Below are positions 56,793 through 63,208 of a DNA stretch of 64,000 nt, piece after piece. The translations under genes were made by a program, and so were the position numbers. The notes under the pieces were generated by a model, which searched no databases, was not told the DNA's origin, and was given only the letters and a program-made list of their open reading frames with translations. Position 1 is the first letter of the stretch. The number at the start of each line of letters is the position of its first letter. Origin of the DNA: a virus. The stretch spans positions 1 through 64,000 of the IMG/VR virus record IMGVR_UViG_3300044612_000719, one strand, 5' to 3'.

Positions 56793-57431
56793 GTTGATAT
56801 GAACGCTTCCCGAGAACGACACACCTTCTAAATTAAAATTCACAAAAGGGTTTAGAGAGTACACAGTGCAACCAAACTTTTCTGCTAACCATCGCTTTAG
56901 CATGATTAATTGAGTGTTGTACAACTCCCAAGGGTTATCACCAGGGACATAAGCGCCAAAACGATCTCTACCGTTCAACTTGCCACAGTCGGCACCAACC
57001 AACACAATGTGTTTAGCGCCCATGTAGGCGGCTAAGTGCATCGCACCATGAATACTGGAGGCACCAATGACCAACCCATCTGTTGGAGCGTCCTTACCAT
57101 AGGGGTCAAAACTCGCTCCAGGCTGTCCTGTCTCCGTTTCAAACAGCACAACGTTATCGGGAACGTCTCCGACCCACTCTTCAGCGTTCCCATGCTGTTT
57201 TTTAGGCGTAAAAACGTAATTTGAACACTCTGACATCTCTAATGAGTCGGCGTGATAGTGCGAAAACGTGTAGTAGTTCAATAAATTAAACGTTTTGCCA
57301 ACAAAATTGACCCCAACACACACTTTGTCATCAAAAAATGACGGTGTTAAGAAATCTAAAGAGCCACCAGAGCCTAAAACCCAGACAGTTTCACCTTTGT
57401 ACAGGTCTTTGAAGGTTTCTAACGCTGGCAT
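56790..57431 (-). CDS. DUF115/MptE-like protein
   Basis: The 213-residue product has a Rossmann-like N-terminus (VWVLGSGGSLDFLTPSF) and a later 'GLVIGASSIHGAMHLAAYMG' and 'KHIVLVGADCGKLNGRDR'. This pattern resembles DUF115/MptE-like proteins (6-hydroxymethylpterin diphosphokinase family and related glycan-modifying proteins). The family has members that act on surface glycans or pterins, so the substrate is uncertain. A TAATCT -10 element lies six bases before the ATG. Confidence 0.7.
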   Translation of the reverse strand: MPALETFKDLYKGETVWVLGSGGSLDFLTPSFFDDKVCVGVNFVGKTFNLLNYYTFSHYHADSLEMSECSNYVFTPKKQHGNAEEWVGDVPDNVVLFETETGQPGASFDPYGKDAPTDGLVIGASSIHGAMHLAAYMGAKHIVLVGADCGKLNGRDRFGAYVPGDNPWELYNTQLIMLKRWLAEKFGCTVYSLNPFVNFNLEGVSFSGSVHIN

Positions 57432-57443
57432 GGCTAGAGATTA
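57432..57443 (-). promoter_or_regulatory. Leaderless promoter, -10 TAATCT
   Basis: TAATCT at 57438-57443 is followed by six bases (CTAGCC) and the ATG of the DUF115-like gene. No -35 consensus is obvious. Confidence 0.55.
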
Positions 57444-57472
57444 GCCCCTTTCACCGAAAAATTGTACAAAAG

Positions 57473-57853
57473 TTAGTCTAAATCTTCTTCTGGTTGATAG
57501 GAAGTACGGGAATAATATTTGTCTTCAAACTTTGAAGCAATATGTGTGGATGCTGGGTTGATAGTCAAGCCCCAATCAACATGTGATTTTGGGTAACGGT
57601 TGTACAAGTGCTCCATAAGGCGTTGAGCATGTCCTTGTCCTTCAACATGGCTCTTTAAATAATCTACTTCTATTCTTGAGGATGGGTCAGAGTGTGGGTC
57701 GTTATAATGCTCAAAAGACACACGTGCAAGGTCTAAGCCTTTTTTAGGGTCTGTCAACGTAAGGGAATGCCATCCTCTTCCACCAGACACGCCCTGTCCT
57801 AGTTTTTGATGGACTATTTTAAATTGTCCACCTAAATTCTCGTGTGCCGCCAT
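57473..57853 (-). CDS. GNAT-like acetyltransferase, tagged (126 aa)
   Basis: The protein starts MAAHENLGGQFKIVHQKLGQ, with the Leu-x-x-Gln-Phe tag, followed by a GNAT-like core: 'LDLARVSFEHYNDPHSDPSS', 'IEVDYLKSHVEGQGHAQRLM' (the Gln/Arg-x-x-Gly-x-Ala acetyl-CoA loop) and 'HLYNRYP'. The C-terminal part has 'LTINPASTHIASKFEDKYY'. Substrate unknown. It overlaps the ParB-like gene upstream. Confidence 0.68.
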   Translation of the reverse strand: MAAHENLGGQFKIVHQKLGQGVSGGRGWHSLTLTDPKKGLDLARVSFEHYNDPHSDPSSRIEVDYLKSHVEGQGHAQRLMEHLYNRYPKSHVDWGLTINPASTHIASKFEDKYYSRTSYQPEEDLD

Positions 57854-58275
57854 TATCTTTTCCTTGTAGGTGGGGTAAATACATATGCGTCAATGGATGG
57901 GCGTTTATCAATTAAAGCAGCAGCAATACGGTGATGTCCATCTAGAATTTCAGCAGTACCTTTATGCATATATACCTGTGGATACTCCAAATGCTCGTAT
58001 TCTGGGTCTTCTTCCTCACCGTATATGTCTGATTTTCGCTCAGAACCTGCTTTCCTGTAAGCATCTACTGTTCTGGGATTTAAGTCAGTTTGTTTGTTGC
58101 TAAAAAACTTGGTGTTTTGAAGGTCTAGTTGTGTAGTTCCACGTTCTACTGCTTCAGAATAATCTTCTTTAAACAGTGGTCTACCTTTCATGGGCCAATT
58201 TTTGGGAGTAGATGTACCAATACCTACTTTTTTAAGGCTGTCAAACTGACCGCTTAAGTTCTCGTGTGCACCCAT
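57853..58275 (-). CDS. ParB/sulfiredoxin-like protein, tagged (140 aa)
   Basis: The 140-residue product starts MGAHENLSGQFDSLKKVGIG and ends with a ParB/Srx-type segment 'TAEILDGHHRIAAALIDKRP'. The Gly-His-His-Arg motif is the nucleotide-binding element of ParB-like enzymes. Upstream, 'YPQVYMHKG' and 'YRKAGSERKSDIYGEEED' form the rest of the domain. It is one of two such proteins in the tagged cluster. Function unknown; DNA binding or an enzyme role is possible. Confidence 0.7.
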   Translation of the reverse strand: MGAHENLSGQFDSLKKVGIGTSTPKNWPMKGRPLFKEDYSEAVERGTTQLDLQNTKFFSNKQTDLNPRTVDAYRKAGSERKSDIYGEEEDPEYEHLEYPQVYMHKGTAEILDGHHRIAAALIDKRPSIDAYVFTPPTRKR

Positions 58276-58934
58276 TACTTGTCTTCCATACCTGGGAGTT
58301 GGGGTTGATCAAACTTAGGTGCAGGCGCCGTTTGTTCTTTTCTAGGACGCAACGTCTCTTTAAGGAACTGTTTACCTTTCATGACCTCTGACCGTGTGAG
58401 TTCAAACGCATTTACACCTAGTCGGTCAGTTGTGATCCTGTGTACGCTTCCCACCTGACGGGCATACACATCGCCTTCATTGGGGTCCTCATCGGTTTCC
58501 ATTTTAGGGTTCTCATAACTAGGCTTCAATAAACCACGTTCATGTGCATTCTTAGCCAGTTTGCTACTAAAGTTACTTAAACTGTCTGGTGCCACAACCT
58601 GAGCGTTCGGATGGTCTAGTTTGGCTAGTGCCATCACTGTCATCATGTGGGGACGGACACGCTTGTCGGCGTACATGAGGTTGACGTGCAGTTCCTCAGG
58701 TCGGTGCGTGAACAACTCGGTAGCGTTTTTCCTCATCGGGTGACCATCACTATCAAAGTTAGGGTCTTCTCGGGATGGCGTGTGGTACATGCTGGCGTAC
58801 CCGTAAGGATACTGAGGCTTACCCCCTGCTCTAGCGGTCGCCGCCGCATCGGGGGTGTCATGAATAACACCATACGTGGGGTAACTTACGCCGTCACCAT
58901 AACCTTTGTTCGGGTTTTTGAAGTAGCGAGCCAT
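58275..58934 (-). CDS. Hypothetical protein, paralog B (219 aa), LPG tail
   Basis: It is the paralog of 54247-55089, with the shared 'ATELFTHRPEELHVNLMYAD' and 'SNFSSKLAKNAHERGLLKPS' segments, and it ends 'KFDQPQLPGMEDK'. The N-terminus is Tyr/Gly-rich. It precedes the first ParB-like gene. The pairing with the same neighbours twice suggests duplication of a gene module. Confidence 0.7.
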   Translation of the reverse strand: MARYFKNPNKGYGDGVSYPTYGVIHDTPDAAATARAGGKPQYPYGYASMYHTPSREDPNFDSDGHPMRKNATELFTHRPEELHVNLMYADKRVRPHMMTVMALAKLDHPNAQVVAPDSLSNFSSKLAKNAHERGLLKPSYENPKMETDEDPNEGDVYARQVGSVHRITTDRLGVNAFELTRSEVMKGKQFLKETLRPRKEQTAPAPKFDQPQLPGMEDK

Positions 58935-59311
58935 TAGTCTTTATCCCATATTTTACTTACACGGTGCTGTACAGGGATTTCCATGTTTGGATCAATATCG
59001 TGTGCTGTGGCAATACGGTGGTGCCCGTCACTAATCATTTTATGTGGAAACTGTCCGATGTGGGTGATGCTTATAGGCTCTTCTACACCCGTAGTTTGAA
59101 TACTTTCACGATCTGCACCTTTTTTCCATACTTTGTATTTGTATGTACTTTTGTCCTCAGACATGGGTTTTAGGTGCTTCAAGCCCTCAGGGTCAGGGGT
59201 TCTGTCCAGATTCAATATAGGCCATGAGTCACCAGCGTGTACATTCATCAGTTCACGGGCAGGCATGAACATTTGCAATTGTTCGTGGTTGAGGCTCTCG
59301 TGTGCCGCCAT
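58934..59311 (-). CDS. ParB-like protein, tagged (125 aa)
   Basis: The product starts MAAHESLNHEQLQMFMPARE, a variant of the tag with Gln-Leu, and ends with 'HKMISDGHHRIATAHDIDPN', the same Asp-Gly-His-His-Arg element as in 57853-58275. It has 'PILNLDRTPDPEGLKHLK' in between. This start is similar to a known actinobacteriophage protein class. Function unknown. The start overlaps the upstream stop as TAATG. Confidence 0.7.
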   Translation of the reverse strand: MAAHESLNHEQLQMFMPARELMNVHAGDSWPILNLDRTPDPEGLKHLKPMSEDKSTYKYKVWKKGADRESIQTTGVEEPISITHIGQFPHKMISDGHHRIATAHDIDPNMEIPVQHRVSKIWDKD

Positions 59312-59469
59312 TACTTCTTCTTCCGTTCCTGTTTTTGCTTATTCTTCTCTAGCAGGTACTCAGGGTCACGCTTAGTAAAGCCTGCGGCTTGATGGATCTC
59401 GGAGCGGGGCACAGGCTCACCATCTACCCATACGTAGTCATTGAACTGTTGTCCGTCTAGGCGTGGCAT
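59311..59469 (-). CDS. Small tagged protein (52 aa)
   Basis: The peptide begins MPRLDGQQFNDYVWVDGEPV and ends in a basic coiled coil (LEKNKQKQERKKK). It contains the shared Leu-x-x-x-Gln-Phe element close to its N-terminus and has no other domain. It has its own TATACT -10 element with six-base spacing. As an almost bare tag plus basic tail it is a useful test case for the tag's function. Confidence 0.68.
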   Translation of the reverse strand: MPRLDGQQFNDYVWVDGEPVPRSEIHQAAGFTKRDPEYLLEKNKQKQERKKK

Positions 59470-59481
59470 TTACCTAGTATA
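59470..59481 (-). promoter_or_regulatory. Leaderless promoter, -10 TATACT
   Basis: TATACT at 59476-59481 precedes the ATG at 59469 by six bases. AGGT lies just before the ATG but is too close to act as a normal ribosome binding site. Confidence 0.65.
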
Positions 59482-59486
59482 GATGG

Positions 59487-59885
59487 TTACTTACGTGGGG
59501 GAAGAGTGTCACCTGTAGATTTAGCCCAAGCGTCGCCTTCTGGGGTGCGCTGGGGGGAATGGCTTGGGATAGGTATAACGCCTTTAGAAGCCCTGGCAAC
59601 GGTTTGAGAATGCTTCAGTGCCGCTGTAGCCAAACCTTTTCTACGATGTTCTGGTGACACTTCAATTTCTAAGATTTCAGTAGCAGAATCAGGTCTTTCG
59701 GATTTTTCCCACTCCATGAATCCCACACGTCGTCCACCTTGAGGAAGCCCCAAAGCATCAATACTTCGTGATGTGTCCACGATGTCCGTTCTCCATGTAT
59801 CTGGAGTGGACTCTGGGAGGTCAGGATTAGAGCCAATAGGGTGCGTTCTGAACTGATAGTTGTTCAGGTTGTTCCTAGCAGGCAT
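59487..59885 (-). CDS. GNAT-like acetyltransferase, tagged (132 aa)
   Basis: The protein starts MPARNNLNNYQFRTHPIGSN with the Leu-x-x-x-Gln-Phe tag, and has a GNAT core with 'ATEILEIEVSPEHRRKGLAT' and 'AALKHSQTVARASKGV', where Arg-Arg-x-Gly-Leu-Ala-Thr is the acetyl-CoA binding loop. It is the first gene of the minus-strand block after the intergenic origin-like region. TATACT is six bases upstream, no ribosome binding site. Confidence 0.72.
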   Translation of the reverse strand: MPARNNLNNYQFRTHPIGSNPDLPESTPDTWRTDIVDTSRSIDALGLPQGGRRVGFMEWEKSERPDSATEILEIEVSPEHRRKGLATAALKHSQTVARASKGVIPIPSHSPQRTPEGDAWAKSTGDTLPPRK

Positions 59886-59897
59886 GTTTCAAGTATA
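59886..59897 (-). promoter_or_regulatory. Leaderless promoter at the head of the minus-strand block
   Basis: TATACT at 59892-59897 is six bases upstream of the ATG at 59885. It is the first promoter to the left of the intergenic region. Confidence 0.65.
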
Positions 59898-60022
59898 GGG
59901 CTATTTGGGCGAGGTGGGTGGTCCGTCGGATTTTTGAATGGGGCTATTGGGCAGTTGAGCGTTGGGTGGGGCCTCTGTCCTACCCCCAGCCCCGCCACCA
60001 CGGCTCGCTTAACCATGGGGGG

Positions 60023-60176
60023 TTATCCACAGCCCGCACCCATACTGGGCATGGCTTTGCTGAGTTATCCACAGGTACTCCTGTGTACATCCTGTGGATA
60101 CCGTGGAACATCGCTGTGGAACATTGAGGGCGAACCCACGTTCGTATGACGTTCGTCACGTGTGACGTTCGTCACG
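60023..60176. other. Candidate replication origin: DnaA-type boxes and 14-bp direct repeat
   Basis: Two exact TTATCCACA boxes lie at 60023-60031 and 60065-60073 on the plus strand. A third box occurs in reverse at 60093-60101 (GTATCCACA), and a near match in reverse at 60115-60123. A 14-bp direct repeat TGACGTTCGTCACG occurs at 60147-60160 and 60163-60176. Each copy holds an internal inverted repeat (TGACG and CGTCA). The cluster lies in the non-coding gap between oppositely oriented gene blocks, a common origin location. No phage replication initiator is visible in this window. Confidence 0.55.
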
Positions 60177-60995
60177 CCATTGTTACAACTTCATGACAAT
60201 GTGCCCGAAATGCTTGACAAATGGAAAATGCCCTCAGACGCATCAGGAGCCATTCTCAGAGGAGGAGAGGCGGGTGCAAGGGGTCAAGGCGGACACAGGT
60301 ACAAAGTACCCTCAGAGAGCGCCTCGTATGCCTAGGAATGGGGCTATGAGCCTTACGGTGCATGGGTTTGCGGGGTATGGGTAGGTTGTACACATGCCCC
60401 ACAAGCCCCCGTATTGCTATCCACTGCACCATCGCTCCATTCCACGTATTGCACGCAACACAGCGCATCCTGAAGCGTCTCAGAGCATTCTGCAGTGTTC
60501 ATTGATCAATTGAATTCTCTGCCCATTCCATGCCTTCTCCTGCTTCTCCTGTATCTCCTCCTCCATCCGATGGATGGCTGGTCGTTGGGGGCGCCCAATT
60601 CCAGCCCTAGATCCGCTCCAGCCCTTACGGGGCTTGGCTCGGAAGATTCTCAGGAATTGTTTGAATTTGGTCGTTGCTATTCGTACACCCATCCACTAGC
60701 CTCCAGTCAGGAGTTGCGTTGCGGTACGGGGCGCAGTCTCCTGAGGTTCCTTGAAAATTGAAGAGCGCCCGAATTGCTTCGGCAAAAATGCACGCATGCA
60801 TGTGGCACGTCCCCGAGTCCGCTCGGTCGGCTCGTGCCTTGCAGAGATGGCTTCAACGGATCCATGCATGCCCGCCACGGGGGAATTGAACAACAGTCCC
60901 TCACGGCGCATTACTCAACGGCTCAAACCGTTCGCTGACTTCGGGCACATGGTTCAAATTCCTCAGCGTCACGGGTCATCTTCGGATGGCTCGTG
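60177..60995. other. Non-coding region rich in inverted repeats
   Basis: I find no convincing gene here. Open frames up to about 90 codons exist on both strands but lack ribosome binding sites and family features. A nested inverted repeat (GGCACG/CGTGCC around CCGAG/CTCGG) spans 60804-60838, and a 5-bp stem lies at 60917-60932. A TTGACA at 60214-60219 has no matching -10. The region is visibly more GC-rich than the minus-strand block. Confidence 0.5.
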
Positions 60996-61047
60996 GCGCT
61001 CATAGAGCACTGGGGTTCATCCCCTGACTCCAGTGCTGTATGAGCGC
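60996..61047 (+). promoter_or_regulatory. Long leader hairpin upstream of the first plus-strand gene
   Basis: GCGCTCATA (60996-61004) pairs with TATGAGCGC (61039-61047), and AGCACTGG (61006-61013) pairs with CCAGTGCT (61030-61037), with a small internal GG-TTCAT-CC loop. A second hairpin (GCTGG-CAA-CCAGC, 61058-61070) lies between this and the ribosome binding site. Together they form the 5' leader of the gene at 61099. Confidence 0.6.
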
Positions 61048-61098
61048 AGAGCGCTCCGCTGGCAACCAGCCAGCGCAGTCCTGAGGAGGACACACACC

Positions 61099-61617
61099 AT
61101 GAAAGCAACACGACAGCAACTACTCAATCTCGGAGCCAGCATCCTGAGCACTGCCTATGAAGGCGGGTCTTGCGGAATGGCTTCATGGGCAGTTGCCAAT
61201 GGCACCTACAAGTGGGGCACGGAGAAGGGCGAAGGCGAATTGCACGGCAACGAGCACTACGCATCAGTCACCGTGTACGACACCGAAGCGTGCGAGTTGG
61301 TGGAAGACGAAGCCGAATTGGCGAAGTTGACCGATGACGATGGCTTCAATGGCTGGGGCGGGTTCTACCGCTTCGGCAAGCCACTCGTGATCAATGAGTC
61401 CATCATTGCTGACTTCATTGAGAAGATCGGCACAGGTGAGTTCAATCAGGACAATGTGCCTGACTACGGTCAACTGTCAATCAAGCGGGTGAGTGCCCTT
61501 GCAGGGTGCTACCTGTTCGGTGAAGACGCCATTGACGAATTTGAGTCCGACAATGACTGCATCGTGTCTGACACCATCGTGCAGTTCATCCTGCTCGGTG
61601 AGGTCACATACGGCTGA
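61099..61617 (+). CDS. Hypothetical protein, plus-strand block gene 1 (172 aa)
   Basis: I use the ATG at 61099 with GAGGAGG eight bases upstream; an upstream ATG at 61033 lacks one and would lie inside the leader hairpin. The protein is acidic with 'QQLLNLGASILSTAYEGGSC', 'GFNGWGGFYRFGKPLVINES' and a C-terminal 'SDTIVQFILLGEVTYG'. No family is recognised. As the first gene of the block it could be an early-expressed regulatory protein. Confidence 0.68.
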   Translation: MKATRQQLLNLGASILSTAYEGGSCGMASWAVANGTYKWGTEKGEGELHGNEHYASVTVYDTEACELVEDEAELAKLTDDDGFNGWGGFYRFGKPLVINESIIADFIEKIGTGEFNQDNVPDYGQLSIKRVSALAGCYLFGEDAIDEFESDNDCIVSDTIVQFILLGEVTYG

Positions 61618-61623
61618 TCAATC

Positions 61624-61663
61624 CCCCAGCGCCTAGGGCGTGGCTCTTCAATGAGCACTGGGG
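61624..61663 (+). promoter_or_regulatory. Three-way-junction leader element, copy 1
   Basis: The 40-nt element has an outer stem CCCCAG/CTGGGG (6 bp), an inner stem CGCC-TAG-GGCG (4 bp) and a second stem GCTC-TTCAAT-GAGC (4 bp), separated by TG and A. It ends 45 nt before the ATG of the next gene. The same architecture occurs at 62142-62181 with compensatory changes. Confidence 0.7.
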
Positions 61664-61708
61664 ACTGTGAGCAACCGCTCACTACAACGACCTGAGGAGG
61701 TCAACACC

Positions 61709-62116
61709 ATGAACACACTCACCAAACTGTACGAGATTCGTTTCTCGGGAACGGTTGAATGCGATATGGAGCCGATCATGCACGACATTGCAGTCGCAAT
61801 TGATAAGGGCACGCTGGAAGAGAGCGACAAGGCGTTTGCCGAGTTCGTAATGGCTCCACAGCGGATCGTGGTCAAGCGTCAAGGTAACAACACCTACGCA
61901 GTGGATCTGTCCATTGAGGGCGTGATCGCATTCGCCAAAGAGGTTGCCTATCGCAAAGAAAATGCGATTGACATCCGTACCGAGGAGGGCAGTTATGACC
62001 GAAACGGTTACAACTACCACACCAAAGTGATCCGTCAACTTGACACCGCATTGAAGGGCGCCAACAAGGTGCTCGCCAGTGTCGGTATCGCTCCAGTGAC
62101 TTCATACTGGAATTGA
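61709..62116 (+). CDS. Hypothetical protein, plus-strand block gene 2 (135 aa)
   Basis: The ATG at 61709 has GAGGAGG seven to eight bases upstream. The protein has a beta-alpha layout with 'LYEIRFSGTVECDMEPIMHD', 'QRIVVKRQGNNTYAVDLSIE' and a Tyr-rich segment near residue 100. No family is recognised. It follows the three-way-junction leader. Confidence 0.68.
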   Translation: MNTLTKLYEIRFSGTVECDMEPIMHDIAVAIDKGTLEESDKAFAEFVMAPQRIVVKRQGNNTYAVDLSIEGVIAFAKEVAYRKENAIDIRTEEGSYDRNGYNYHTKVIRQLDTALKGANKVLASVGIAPVTSYWN

Positions 62117-62141
62117 GTGATTGAGTGACCTAGTCACTCAC

Positions 62142-62181
62142 CCCTAGCGCCTCGGGCGTGCCGATTCAATTCGGACTAGGG
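62142..62181 (+). promoter_or_regulatory. Three-way-junction leader element, copy 2
   Basis: The element has outer stem CCCTAG/CTAGGG, inner stem CGCC-TCG-GGCG, second stem CCGA-TTCAAT-TCGG, with the same TG and A junction bases as at 61624-61663. Four base pairs differ between copies while pairing is kept. It ends 40 nt before the ATG at 62222. Confidence 0.7.
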
Positions 62182-62221
62182 ACTGGGCAAATAGCCCTCG
62201 GAGCAGAGGAGGCTCCATACC

Positions 62222-62758
62222 ATGAAAACATCAGAGATAAAGCAGATAATTGCAAAGGATCCGAACGCTGTGTTTCGCATTGGCGGACGTGGTCGGTACA
62301 CGCACTACGGCTCAATCACCAAGATTGAGGAGAAGGTCGTGGACACCTACAGCGCATGGGGTCGTAAGTCAGGCACCCGTGTTGATGTGCGATTCACAGT
62401 GCGTTACGAGTACTTCACTCGTGGCGTTGAGGCTCAGTTTGGTTACCCCGAGAAGTTGCCTTCAGTGATACTGGACGGAAACTCGTGGACTAAGCCACGT
62501 GACATTGAATGGCACGTAGCGGACTTCGGTATGACCATTGAGGAGTACGTAGCAAAGACTGATGCTGAAGTGAAGGCGGATTGGCAAGCCAAGAAGGACG
62601 ACCAATACGCAAAGCAACAGCAGGTCAATGCGATCATCCGACACATCAGTAGCCCAACGGTTACCGATGCCGAGTGGAACGAACTCAACGATGATCTAGA
62701 GCGACTCAGTGTTCAGACATTGCAATTAATCAATCAGAAGATCGCATCACTTGTGTGA
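62222..62758 (+). CDS. Hypothetical protein, plus-strand block gene 3 (178 aa)
   Basis: The ATG at 62222 has AGAGGAGGC upstream. The protein starts MKTSEIKQIIAKDPNAVFRI and has 'SGTRVDVRFTVRYEYFTRGV' and a C-terminal helical part 'SPTVTDAEWNELNDDLERLS'. It could be a small nucleic-acid binding protein, but no domain is recognised. The strand of the gene and its leader fits the block. Confidence 0.68.
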   Translation: MKTSEIKQIIAKDPNAVFRIGGRGRYTHYGSITKIEEKVVDTYSAWGRKSGTRVDVRFTVRYEYFTRGVEAQFGYPEKLPSVILDGNSWTKPRDIEWHVADFGMTIEEYVAKTDAEVKADWQAKKDDQYAKQQQVNAIIRHISSPTVTDAEWNELNDDLERLSVQTLQLINQKIASLV

Positions 62759-62769
62759 TGTGGTCGGGA

Positions 62770-62793
62770 GCATCACGGGTTCGCCCGTGGTGC
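62770..62793 (+). promoter_or_regulatory. Leader hairpin with TTCG loop before gene 4
   Basis: A 10-bp stem GCATCACGGG/CCCGTGGTGC (one wobble pair) encloses a TTCG tetraloop. It directly abuts the next hairpin at 62793-62833. Confidence 0.55.
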
Positions 62794-62833
62794 CCTCACA
62801 GTGCATCGGCGTTGTGTCGGTGCATTGTGAGGG
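62793..62833 (+). promoter_or_regulatory. Leader long hairpin, class 2, copy 1
   Basis: CCCTCACA at 62793-62800 pairs with TGTGAGGG at 62826-62833, and the stem continues inward through GTGCATCGG and TCGGTGCAT (two wobble pairs). It ends 43 nt before the ATG at 62877. The core is conserved at 63172-63208. Confidence 0.65.
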
Positions 62834-62876
62834 CATACAATTGCCCGTTCAACTAACAGACCCGAGGAGGTCAACC

Positions 62877-63131
62877 ATGGATGCAAGTATTCACAAAGTA
62901 ACTGGGTTTCGGATTGAGAAGTCCGATGACCCACGACTCAAGACAATTGATCTCGTGATTCAATACGAGGATTTGTCGTTTGTTCGTTCCCAATATGAGA
63001 ACGGCAGTGAGTCATTCGGTTACGCAAAATTGGAGTCCACGATCACGCTGTTCATCAGTGACACCGTTGACATGGACGTGGTGGTGTGGCAAGCAATTGC
63101 AAACCTCACTTCCGATCTTGCCAATAGGTGA
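62877..63131 (+). CDS. Hypothetical protein, plus-strand block gene 4 (84 aa)
   Basis: I use the ATG at 62877 with CGAGGAGG about six bases upstream; an upstream ATG at 62751 has no such site and would include the leader hairpins. The product has 'KVTGFRIEKSDDPRLKTIDL' and 'VIQYEDLSFVRSQYENGSES' and a Val-rich end. It is a small beta protein of unknown function. Confidence 0.68.
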   Translation: MDASIHKVTGFRIEKSDDPRLKTIDLVIQYEDLSFVRSQYENGSESFGYAKLESTITLFISDTVDMDVVVWQAIANLTSDLANR

Positions 63132-63150
63132 GTAATCCGCAGTGGGCAGT

Positions 63151-63166
63151 CATGGCGCAAGCCATG
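63151..63166 (+). promoter_or_regulatory. Leader hairpin with GCAA tetraloop
   Basis: CATGGC-GCAA-GCCATG forms a 6-bp hairpin closed by a GNRA tetraloop. It precedes the long hairpin at 63172-63208. Confidence 0.55.
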
Positions 63167-63171
63167 GCGTG

Positions 63172-63208
63172 CTCGGAGTGCACTGATCCCCCATCGGTGC
63201 ATTCCGAG
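63172..63208 (+). promoter_or_regulatory. Leader long hairpin, class 2, copy 2
   Basis: CTCGGAGTGCACTGAT (63172-63187) pairs with ATCGGTGCATTCCGAG (63193-63208) with a CCCCC loop and two wobble pairs. The 16-bp stem ends 46 nt before the ATG at 63255. The inner GTGCA core is shared with 62793-62833, and two outer pairs covary. Confidence 0.7.

Noticed and set aside
60214-60242. TTGACA followed by a 17-base gap, as a possible sigma70-type promoter
   Set aside because: No TANNNT-like -10 is at the right distance.
60193-60384. Open frame on plus strand starting MTMCPKCLTNGKCP with Cys pairs
   Set aside because: It has no ribosome binding site, no leaderless -10 element, and low-complexity content in its second half. 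The Cys pattern is short and could be chance.
60480-60911. Several open frames on the minus strand of the non-coding gap
   Set aside because: They overlap each other in different frames, have no ribosome binding sites and no family-like features. GC-rich DNA gives long chance frames.
60880-60985. tRNA-like T-loop sequences (GGTTCAAATTCC and TTGTTCAATTCC)
   Set aside because: I could not pair the T-stem or build acceptor, D and anticodon arms on either strand.
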